Assembly (NCBI GenBank): GCA_002409145.1
Contig: DHUL01000007.1
Location: 1 to 21,512 of the forward strand
DNA from: Bacteroidales bacterium UBA5235
Lineage (GTDB): Bacteria > Bacteroidota > Bacteroidia > Bacteroidales > VadinHA17
Direction of reading: 5' to 3'
DNA: 21,512 bases
Program-made: the position numbers and the translations under genes
Notes under the pieces: model-generated
Database searches by the model: none
What the model saw: the letters and a program-made list of their open reading frames with translations, nothing else
Told to the model about the DNA's origin: nothing
Part shown: positions 8,901 to 14,317 of the stretch, piece after piece
How positions within the stretch are numbered: the first letter of the stretch is position 1
Layout of the letters: each line of letters starts with the position of its first letter

Positions 8901-9126
8901 CCTGAGGGAGGGAGATATGGTCTTTCTCTTTACTGACGGCTACTGTGACCAGTTTGGGGGAATAGGGGGAAAGAAGATGAAGATCAGCCGCCTCAAAACA
9001 CTGATAGATGACATCACCCCGCTGAGCGCAGCTGATCAGCACAGGGAGATCAAGGACTTTTTCTTTCAATGGATGGGTAAGAGTGACCAGGTTGATGATG
9101 TCCTCTTCATGGGGTTGAGAGTCTGA
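5968..9126 (+). CDS. Membrane sensor: two-component-type propeller, Y_Y_Y domain and SpoIIE/PP2C phosphatase
   Basis: This 1052-residue protein has a signal sequence (about 1-27), then Reg_prop blades with the pattern D-x-x-G-x-x-W-x-G (clear at about 49, 90, 130, 309, 391, 438, 565 and 609), consistent with two seven-bladed propellers. A Y_Y_Y domain (about 660-737), one transmembrane helix (about 746-767), and a charged coiled coil (about 768-815) follow. The C-terminal SpoIIE domain (about 820-1052) keeps the metal-binding acidic motifs: S-G-D-F-Y-W (about 843), S-D-S-T-G-H-G-V-P-G-A (about 861), F-T-D-G (about 989) and V-D-D-V (about 1042). It is therefore probably an active Ser/Thr phosphatase. 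Known Reg_prop/Y_Y_Y proteins usually end in a histidine kinase or DNA-binding output; here a phosphatase replaces it. Substrates are typically STAS anti-anti-sigma factors or similar, but none is encoded in the window. The ATG lies 2 nt after the upstream stop. Confidence 0.9.
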   Translation: MAGKFKFSIAALFIVIINILHPLVSSAQTYSFRTYDEYTGLPGPWLSVIAQDRSGLLWVGVDTGLYRYDGFSFHHMKFPDTLPRGNVSALFCDPMGMMWVGMNDGSLFTWNPGGGMERILLEESDKINRIIGSPDGKVWIVAQTGGIFIANSGGGEKITRMKMPEDMALFDIAFAGDGTFLAATQDNLHLCVAEGDKAESSLTFPELEYTSMQTVLRMDDDTWFAGTSDKGLWMIRRSGDSMTARSVGDTLLMNMNIPALNAGPERTLTIATKESGVLKVEFSNDFSEMIITGRYDVSSGLPDNNVRTLFTDREGNLWIGLYTRGLAAVTTNAFAFYKPETNKEITYIGRAGTQVVAGTRSGLFDFDPLTGSFTRFRNLTARTGGSGIASWSADDTGNIWIGTAGDGLWLMKPDGNLKQFYHSGNPGQNHINSVVVENDNAWLGTSDGVVLLDRETGRQKAVYTTLELMPHNYISQVVVNRGGEVLVATKSDRLCYIHVTGGVRTEGAVMEGRLVNEILSISVAPDRSVCAGTKGNGLFLFAADTLLNYNDDDGLLTNFCYSAMIASDGRIWTGHQKGFSITNPETGSVRAYSTEFGVRGDCLPNALAELPDGTVCVGTTEGIVVYNPSLEPDSAVAPQAGIISVVINNVVYPFRESYNLPYRKSYTVKVNYAGIFLRDPLNVVYRTRLDTDEQWSDITADRSVTYNSLRDGHYRFSVEAMTMDDPGSATSASFSLIIQKPVTERWWFFLLMLAFIAGVVYLIVRLRERAHRKQREYLESELQKRTAEVYEQKEELAQKNQDITESIKYAKRIQSSVLPDTARLSAVFREAFVFFQPRDIVSGDFYWFDWIDKDRFIVVCSDSTGHGVPGAFMSMIGTALLQDIITVKKITRPSQILHELDRQIFSTLNQNQEMEASNDGMDIVVCEFNLTTRQLVFSSAMRPVILVIDGVQHYVRGNRSSVGGESVTEKFYDDQEYHLREGDMVFLFTDGYCDQFGGIGGKKMKISRLKTLIDDITPLSAADQHREIKDFFFQWMGKSDQVDDVLFMGLRV

Positions 9127-9645
9127 TCACTCAGCAAGACAGGTGCCGTTTTCACCCAGGACGACTATGCAGGTCGTTGCGGTGTTGCTTTCATTGCCGC
9201 CCCTGTCCTTTATCCAGAAATCGTAATAAAGTGTATCATCCGGATTGTATTTCAGGTAGAAAAGGGTAACGTCTATTGTTCCCTTAAGTATTTTGTTCTG
9301 CCCTTCTGCATCAATGTAAGGTATGCGATATTCAGACGGGAAGAGAGGGTCTGAAGGTTGGGCAAGCTCAAAAGTGCCGTTTATTTTGCGGTATAACCTG
9401 AAAAAGAGGTTACTTGAAGGGTCAACATCAGGTGTCACAGGCGGATCAAGTCCGAGGTCCCCGTCGCCATCCTCGAAGTAAAACGTAATTTTCCCGGCTT
9501 TAGCGGGATTGCCAAGGAGAATCGTATCATACAGTGAGAAAGCCCTGAACTCAATGTCCGGCTCCGGTGGCAGTGTCTCAATAGGCCCGCATGAAGCCAT
9601 CATCAGACCACCCATTATAACCGTAATGATAAGTACATTTTTCAT
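9127..9645 (-). CDS. Small lipoprotein with DGDGD motif, function unknown
   Basis: From the ATG at 9645 the product has 172 residues: a short lipoprotein signal peptide with lipobox M-A-S-C (Cys about 19), then a small beta-rich domain. A hallmark stretch F-E-D-G-D-G-D-L-G-L sits near residues 56-65 and another D-Y-F/W-type strand with D-R-G-G-N near 140-150. Lipoproteins with F-x-D-G-D-G-D-L/I-G are common in Bacteroidota and lack a defined role that I can name; the acidic loop may bind Ca2+ (inference). An in-frame ATG at 9672 would add nine residues before the charged start of the signal peptide and lies almost on the predicted transcription start, so I prefer 9645. The gene follows der by 45 nt, and its stop abuts the stop of the convergent sensor gene. 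Confidence 0.8.
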   Translation of the reverse strand: MKNVLIITVIMGGLMMASCGPIETLPPEPDIEFRAFSLYDTILLGNPAKAGKITFYFEDGDGDLGLDPPVTPDVDPSSNLFFRLYRKINGTFELAQPSDPLFPSEYRIPYIDAEGQNKILKGTIDVTLFYLKYNPDDTLYYDFWIKDRGGNESNTATTCIVVLGENGTCLAE

Positions 9646-9681
9646 ATTCAGGGCAACACACCCTCGCATCAAAAATCACAC

Positions 9682-9689
9682 CAAATGTA
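9682..9689 (-). promoter_or_regulatory. Putative -7 element TACATTTG for the lipoprotein gene
   Basis: Read on the minus strand, TACATTTG is an exact match to the Bacteroidota -7 consensus TAnnTTTG. It sits in the 45-nt gap behind der, 37 nt before the preferred lipoprotein start. The -33 region overlaps the A/T-rich end of der and shows only a T run, not a clean TTTG. The lipoprotein may thus be transcribed separately from der. Confidence 0.4.
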
Positions 9690-9690
9690 T

Positions 9691-10995
9691 CTATTTTTTT
9701 CTGAAAAAGATCCTGACTGGCGCTCCGGTAAGCTGGAAGCTCTCCCTGAGTCTGTTCTCAACAAACCTTTTGTAAGGCTCCCTGATGTACTGAGGCAGGT
9801 TGCAGAAAAAGGCGAATGCCGGGTATTCTGCCGGCAGCTGGGTCACATACTTGATACGTATATGTTTTCCCTTTGTAGACGGTGGAGGAGTTTCACCGAT
9901 AATATTAAGCATTACCTCATTCAGTTTTGAAGTGGGTATCTTCCTGCTCCTGTTTTCATAAACGCTCATTATCAGCTCTAGCACCTTGTGGATCCTCTGC
10001 TTAGTGATAGCGGAGATGAAAAGTATCGGGTAATCGGTAAATGGCGCAGTTTTTCTCCTGATCTCTTCCTCGAACTGCTTCGCCGTGGTCTGATCCTTCC
10101 CGATCAGGTCCCACTTATTCACCAGGATAATTACCCCCTTGTTGTTCTTCTGGATGATGCCCAGGATGCTCATATCCTGTGCCTCAAGGCCGCGGGTGGC
10201 ATCTAACAGCAGCAGGCAGAGGTCGCTCTCCTCAATGGCCCTTACTGACCTCAGGATTGAGTAGAACTCGATATCCTCATCCACCTTTGCCTTTTTTCGC
10301 AGGCCGGCCGTATCTATAAGCAGGAAGCGATGGTTGAACTTATTGTACAGGCTGTGTATTGAGTCACGTGTCGTGCCTGCAACAGGGGTTACAATGTTTC
10401 TCTCCTCACCCAGCAGGGTGTTTGCCAGTGATGATTTGCCGACGTTCGGACGGCCTACCACCGCTACCTTTGGTATATCCTCGCCGGCCTCTTCGGGTGT
10501 ATCCGGAAGATGTTTCACTATTTCGTCGAGTAACTCTCCTGTACCGCTTCCATTGACCGAGCTTACCGGGAAGTAGTCTCCAAGTCCCAGACCGTAGAAC
10601 TCTGCCGCATCAAGAAGGCGTTTGTTGTTGTCAACCTTGTTGACCACGGTGATTACCTTCTTCTGAACCTTCCTAAGCATTGCTGCCACGGCCTTATCAA
10701 GCTCATGGATACCCGTTTCAACATCAACCATGAAGATTATAACGTCGGCTTCGCTGATGGCAAGCTTCACCTGCCTGTTTATCTCGCTTTCAAAGACGTC
10801 GTCAGAGTTTTCCACGAAGCCTCCCGTGTCAACAACGGAGAAGTCCACCCCGTTCCATGTGGCTCTTCCGTAGTGCCTGTCGCGGGTGACGCCGCTCTCC
10901 TCGTTCACTATGGCCTTGCGGCTCTCCGTAAGCCGGTTGAACAGGGTTGACTTGCCCACGTTTGGTCTTCCGACAATTGCTGCTATCTTGCTCAT
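9691..10995 (-). CDS. der: Ribosome biogenesis GTPase Der (EngA)
   Basis: This 434-residue protein has the unique double-GTPase layout of Der. G domain 1 has G-R-P-N-V-G-K-S-T (9-17), D-T-G-G (56-59) and N-K-V-D (119-122); G domain 2 has G-R-P-N-V-G-K-S-S (181-189), D-T-A-G (228-231) and N-K-W-D (293-296). A C-terminal KH-like domain (about 355-434) contains P-P-x-x-x-K-G-K-H-I-R-I-K-Y. Der acts in late 50S subunit assembly. All nucleotide-binding motifs are intact. I chose ATG 10995 because a TTG two codons upstream (11001) would add only two residues and the product begins MSKIAAIVG as expected. It lies 12 nt downstream of era and is probably co-transcribed with it. Confidence 0.97.
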   Translation of the reverse strand: MSKIAAIVGRPNVGKSTLFNRLTESRKAIVNEESGVTRDRHYGRATWNGVDFSVVDTGGFVENSDDVFESEINRQVKLAISEADVIIFMVDVETGIHELDKAVAAMLRKVQKKVITVVNKVDNNKRLLDAAEFYGLGLGDYFPVSSVNGSGTGELLDEIVKHLPDTPEEAGEDIPKVAVVGRPNVGKSSLANTLLGEERNIVTPVAGTTRDSIHSLYNKFNHRFLLIDTAGLRKKAKVDEDIEFYSILRSVRAIEESDLCLLLLDATRGLEAQDMSILGIIQKNNKGVIILVNKWDLIGKDQTTAKQFEEEIRRKTAPFTDYPILFISAITKQRIHKVLELIMSVYENRSRKIPTSKLNEVMLNIIGETPPPSTKGKHIRIKYVTQLPAEYPAFAFFCNLPQYIREPYKRFVENRLRESFQLTGAPVRIFFRKK

Positions 10996-11007
10996 AAACA
11001 ATAAAAT

Positions 11008-11886
11008 CTACAGGTATCCGAATTTTTTCAGCATGTGGGGATTGTCTCGCCATTCATGAGCCACCCTTACATATAACTCAAGGAAGACTTTTTTGCCGAG
11101 GAACTCTTCCATCTCCTTTCTTGCAGCAGTGCCTACCCGCTTGAGCATTGAGCCTTTATGGCCAATGATTATTCCCTTCTGGCTGTCTCGGGCAACATGG
11201 ATTACTGCGGCAATCCGGTTAATCTCAGGTTCCTCGCGGTAACTCTCAATCTCCACTTCCACTGAATATGGAATCTCCTTCTGGTAGGTCTCGAAAATTT
11301 TCCCCCGGATTATTTCAGTGACAAAGAAACGATCATAACGGTCAGTGAGCTGATCTTCCGGGAAGTAAGGTGGTCCTTCAGGGAGGCGGCTGATAATCTC
11401 CTTAAGCAGCAGGTCAGTATTGAACCTGTTAATTGCTGATACAGGCAGTACAGGCACACCGGGAGCTGTCTCAGTCCACTTTTCAACGAGTTTTTCAAGG
11501 TCGGACTGGTTTGTCAGGTCAACCTTGTTTATGACAATGAGTTTTTGCACCGGGGAGGCGAGGATGCGGTTCAGATGCTCACTATGCTTTGATGCAGTCT
11601 CAACCACATCTGTTACATATAGTATCAGGTCTGCGTCATCGAGAGCTGATTCAACCGACTTCATCATGGCCGACTGCAGTCTGTATTTCGGGTTAAGGAT
11701 GCCGGGAGTGTCAGAGTAAACAACCTGGTAACCGTCTCCGTTAAGTATGCCCATTATCCTGTGGCGTGTGGTCTGCGCCTTCGGGGTGGTCACTGAGAGC
11801 TTCTGACCTACCAGTACGTTCATCAGCGTCGATTTCCCTACGTTCGGGTTACCGAGGATATTTACAAAACCTGACCTGTGTTCCAT
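11008..11886 (-). CDS. era: GTPase Era
   Basis: This 292-residue protein has the Era GTPase motifs G-N-P-N-V-G-K-S-T (12-20), T-T-R-H-R (39-43), D-T-P-G (59-62) and N-K-V-D (120-123). A KH type II RNA-binding domain follows (about 205-292), including G-H-K-G-S-M-L-K-R-V-G and the conserved tail V-x-x-x-W-R-D-N near the end. By family knowledge Era binds the 3' end of 16S rRNA and acts in 30S maturation. Length is typical. It sits between the pseudouridine synthase gene (9-nt gap) and der (12-nt gap) on the minus strand, forming a ribosome-maturation operon. Confidence 0.97.
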   Translation of the reverse strand: MEHRSGFVNILGNPNVGKSTLMNVLVGQKLSVTTPKAQTTRHRIMGILNGDGYQVVYSDTPGILNPKYRLQSAMMKSVESALDDADLILYVTDVVETASKHSEHLNRILASPVQKLIVINKVDLTNQSDLEKLVEKWTETAPGVPVLPVSAINRFNTDLLLKEIISRLPEGPPYFPEDQLTDRYDRFFVTEIIRGKIFETYQKEIPYSVEVEIESYREEPEINRIAAVIHVARDSQKGIIIGHKGSMLKRVGTAARKEMEEFLGKKVFLELYVRVAHEWRDNPHMLKKFGYL

Positions 11887-11895
11887 GGTGAGCGG

Positions 11896-12681
11896 CTATT
11901 TGCGGATGCCTCGCAAGAGCATGTTTACTTCCTTTGGTGTAAGGTTTCTCCAGTGACCGCGCTGAAGGTTCTTTTTAGTCAGTCCCGCAAAGCTGACCCT
12001 GTCAAGTTTTCTGACTTTGTACCCCAGCTTTTCGAAGATACGCCGGACCACCCTGTTCTGTCCGGAGTGGATTTCGATGCCCACCTGGGTACGATCTTCA
12101 GTGTCAGCATAAGAGACGGCATCTGCGCTGACCATTCCCTCCTCCAGTTCCACTCCGCTGACGATTTTCTCCATGTCATTCCTTGTGACTTCCCTGTCGA
12201 GGAAGACATGATAGACCTTTCCTGCGCCATAAGAAGGGTGTGTTAGTTTTCCTGCCAGGTCGCCGTCATTTGTCAGGAGCAGTACGCCTGTTGTTGCCTT
12301 GTCAAGCCTGCCTACGGGGTAGATGCGTTCTGTTGTGGCTTCCTTCACCAGGTCAAGGACGGTACTTTCTGCATGGGGATCCCTGACAGTTGTTACATAG
12401 CCCTTCGGTTTGTTAAGCAGTATGTAAACCTTTTTGCCTGGCGTCAGCAACCTGCCCCTGTATTCCACTTTATCAGACGGCACCACCTTTATTCCCATAT
12501 CGGTCACTTTCTTCCCGTTGACCGAGATATATCCCTGTTTTATCAGTTCATCGGCTTCGCGCCTTGCGCAGACTCCGCTGTTTGCAATGTATTTATTGAG
12601 CCTGACAGGTTCGGCCTTTGGCTTCGGGGTGCCTTTGCCTTTTTTAAACTCTTTCCGTGGCCCTGCCGTCTTTTTTTCCAT
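11896..12681 (-). CDS. RsuA/RluB-family pseudouridine synthase with Lys-rich N-terminal tail
   Basis: This 261-residue protein begins with a Lys/Pro/Gly-rich tail (about 1-24), then an S4 RNA-binding domain (about 26-73, V-R-L-N-K-Y-I-A-x-S-G-V-C-A-R-R-E-A-D). The catalytic domain (about 84-250) carries L-N-K-P-K-G-Y and the active-site loop G-R-L-D-K-A-T-T-G with Asp127. The second half has the R-x-V-R-R-I-F-E-x-L-G-Y motif of the RluB/RluE/RluF/RsuA group. It probably makes a single pseudouridine in 23S rRNA near position 2605 (RluB-like), but the exact target cannot be told from sequence alone. The basic tail is common in Bacteroidota homologues. It leads the operon with era and der, with a TAAATTTG promoter element just upstream. 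Confidence 0.9.
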   Translation of the reverse strand: MEKKTAGPRKEFKKGKGTPKPKAEPVRLNKYIANSGVCARREADELIKQGYISVNGKKVTDMGIKVVPSDKVEYRGRLLTPGKKVYILLNKPKGYVTTVRDPHAESTVLDLVKEATTERIYPVGRLDKATTGVLLLTNDGDLAGKLTHPSYGAGKVYHVFLDREVTRNDMEKIVSGVELEEGMVSADAVSYADTEDRTQVGIEIHSGQNRVVRRIFEKLGYKVRKLDRVSFAGLTKKNLQRGHWRNLTPKEVNMLLRGIRK

Positions 12682-12701
12682 CCTCTGACTTTTTCAGGGT
12701 G

Positions 12702-12709
12702 CAAATTTA
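12702..12709 (-). promoter_or_regulatory. Putative -7 element TAAATTTG for the rluB-like/era/der operon
   Basis: On the minus strand TAAATTTG exactly matches TAnnTTTG and lies 20 nt before the start codon at 12681, implying a short leader of roughly 15 nt. No clear TTTG is visible at the -33 spacing. It lies in the 93-nt divergent spacer shared with glmM. Confidence 0.45.
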
Positions 12710-12743
12710 CAACTATTTACCGGTTTTATCCCCCTCTTTTTTG

Positions 12744-12751
12744 CACCTTTG
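12744..12751 (+). promoter_or_regulatory. Weak -7-like element CACCTTTG for glmM
   Basis: CACCTTTG differs from TAnnTTTG at the first base only and lies 23 nt before the glmM ATG at 12775. A TTTT at 12724-12727 sits near the -33 position. This is the best candidate in the + orientation of the divergent spacer but is not an exact match. Confidence 0.25.
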
Positions 12752-12774
12752 CATTTTACCTAAACCTGCAAAGT

Positions 12775-14154
12775 ATGGCTCTGATTAAATCAATTTCCGG
12801 AATAAGGGGAACTATCGGGGGAAAACCCGGTGAGTCGCTCACACCTGTTGATATCGTGAAATTTGCATCTGCATATGGCACCTGGCTGAGGCGGAGGGGC
12901 AGAGGCCCGCTGCGTGTGGTCACGGGCCGTGATGCACGTGTTTCAGGCCCGATGGTTGCCTCCCTGGTCAACGCATCGCTGCGGAGCGTGGGGATAGATG
13001 TCATTGATGCCGGTCTGGCCACTACCCCTACGGTTGAGGTAGCCGTGACGGGCCTTGGCGCGGGAGGAGGCATCATACTGACTGCGAGCCATAACCCGGC
13101 GCAGTGGAACGCACTCAAGCTGCTTAACGAAGACGGAGAGTTCCTGAGTGATACTGACGGCAGGGAGGTACTGGCCCTGGCCGAAGCGGAAGACTTTGAC
13201 TATGTGACCTATGACAGGCTGGGTACGGAAACCTGTGACGACAGCTGGACGGAAAAGCATATCAGGATGGTGGCCGGAATGAAGCTGGTTGACCGTGATG
13301 CAATCCGGAATGCCGGGTTTACCGTAGCCGTTGATGCGGTAAATTCGGTGGGAGGCATAGCCATCCCTGCACTTCTCAGAGCCCTGGGAGTCAGAAAGGT
13401 GATTGAGCTTTACTGTGAGCCTACCGGCCTTTTTCCCCATAACCCTGAACCATTACCGGAGCATCTGTCAGATATCTCCCGAACAGTGAAGGAGGCGGGT
13501 GCTCATCTTGGCTTCGTCGTTGACCCTGATGTTGACAGACTGGCCATCATTTGCGAAGATGGATCGATGTTCGGAGAGGAGTATACCCTGGTATCAGTAT
13601 CAGACTATGTTCTGAGCCATGTCAAGGGGCCCACGGTATCAAACATGTCATCAACCAGGGCGCTCAGGGATGTGACTGAAAGTCATGGCTGCAGCTATAC
13701 CTCTGCACCGGTAGGGGAGGTAAATGTGGTAGCAGAGATGAAGCGTACCGGAGCCGTCATTGGCGGCGAGGGAAACGGGGGAGTGATATACCCTGCTTTG
13801 CACTACGGGCGTGATGCCCTGGCAGGAATAGCACTCTTCCTGACACACCTTGCAAAACAGGGTGTCAGATGCAGCGAACTGAGGAAAAGGTATCCCGGCT
13901 ACTACATCGCAAAAACGAAGATAGACCTCCCGGGACATATTGAGATGGGAGAGCTCCGGGAAAAGCTGGCCATGGCATATCCGGAGGCTGGCTGTGACAC
14001 CCGCGACGGGATAAAACTGGACCTTCCGGCAGGTTGGGTTCAGATCCGGAAATCAAACACTGAACCGATCATGCGTATTTATTCCGAGGCGAGAACCATG
14101 GAGCAGGCTGAGAAACTGGCCGAAGAGGTAACTGTCATTGTTAAAAAAATTTAA
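12775..14154 (+). CDS. glmM: Phosphoglucosamine mutase
   Basis: This 459-residue alpha-D-phosphohexomutase starts MALIKSISGIRGT, a typical N-terminus for Bacteroidota GlmM. It converts glucosamine-6-phosphate to glucosamine-1-phosphate on the route to UDP-GlcNAc, peptidoglycan and lipopolysaccharide. All four active-site elements are visible: the phosphoserine loop T-A-S-H-N-P with Ser105, the Mg2+ loop D-P-D-V-D-R (250-255), the sugar-binding loop G-G-E-G-N-G-G (330-336), and the phosphate-binding loop R-K-S-N-T-E-P (425-431). The frame is open far upstream (to 12373), but that part reads antisense to the pseudouridine synthase gene, so ATG 12775 is the real start. A phosphoglucomutase/phosphomannomutase activity cannot be fully excluded. 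It is divergent from the rluB-like operon and appears monocistronic; I see no strong terminator after it. Confidence 0.9.
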   Translation: MALIKSISGIRGTIGGKPGESLTPVDIVKFASAYGTWLRRRGRGPLRVVTGRDARVSGPMVASLVNASLRSVGIDVIDAGLATTPTVEVAVTGLGAGGGIILTASHNPAQWNALKLLNEDGEFLSDTDGREVLALAEAEDFDYVTYDRLGTETCDDSWTEKHIRMVAGMKLVDRDAIRNAGFTVAVDAVNSVGGIAIPALLRALGVRKVIELYCEPTGLFPHNPEPLPEHLSDISRTVKEAGAHLGFVVDPDVDRLAIICEDGSMFGEEYTLVSVSDYVLSHVKGPTVSNMSSTRALRDVTESHGCSYTSAPVGEVNVVAEMKRTGAVIGGEGNGGVIYPALHYGRDALAGIALFLTHLAKQGVRCSELRKRYPGYYIAKTKIDLPGHIEMGELREKLAMAYPEAGCDTRDGIKLDLPAGWVQIRKSNTEPIMRIYSEARTMEQAEKLAEEVTVIVKKI

Positions 14155-14219
14155 ATTTAGGCGTCAGGCGCAGACCTCAGATCTTTTTTGAACAGTTTTT
14201 GTTCTTCTTCCACAGGCAG

Positions 14220-14238
14220 AAGTTAATGAAAGTTAATG
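14220..14238 (+). repeat. Tandem 9-bp direct repeat AAGTTAATG with 10-bp period
   Basis: AAGTTAATG occurs at 14220-14228 and again at 14230-14238, separated by one A. The period of one helical turn and position just upstream of the -33 region of the export operon promoter suggest an operator for a dimer binding head-to-tail, as OmpR/PhoB-type regulators do. The regulator is unknown. Confidence 0.4.
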
Positions 14239-14264
14239 TTTCCTTAAAAAGAACACAGCAAGCT

Positions 14265-14272
14265 TATATTTG
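14265..14272 (+). promoter_or_regulatory. Putative -7 element TATATTTG for the adaptor-permease-TolC operon
   Basis: TATATTTG is an exact TAnnTTTG match in the 163-nt spacer after glmM, 45 nt before the adaptor ATG. The -33 area holds GTTTCC (14238-14243) rather than TTTG. The leader after it is A-rich, as is usual before Bacteroidota start codons. Confidence 0.5.
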
Positions 14273-14317
14273 TAATAATTTCACGCCTTTAAATAAAACA
14301 AACAGATAATTCAGCAG

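Noticed and set aside
9646..9672. Upstream ATG for the lipoprotein
   Set aside because: The nine extra residues precede a complete lipoprotein signal peptide, and the ATG lies almost at the predicted transcription start.
10996..11001. TTG start two codons upstream for der
   Set aside because: It adds only two residues and the ATG at 10995 gives the usual Der N-terminus.
12373..12774. N-terminal extension of about 134 residues on glmM
   Set aside because: It is antisense to the rluB-like gene, has no mutase similarity, and the product from ATG 12775 begins with the expected GlmM N-terminus.
14155..14210. Terminator after glmM
   Set aside because: There is a run of six T at 14183-14188 but no convincing GC-rich stem before it.
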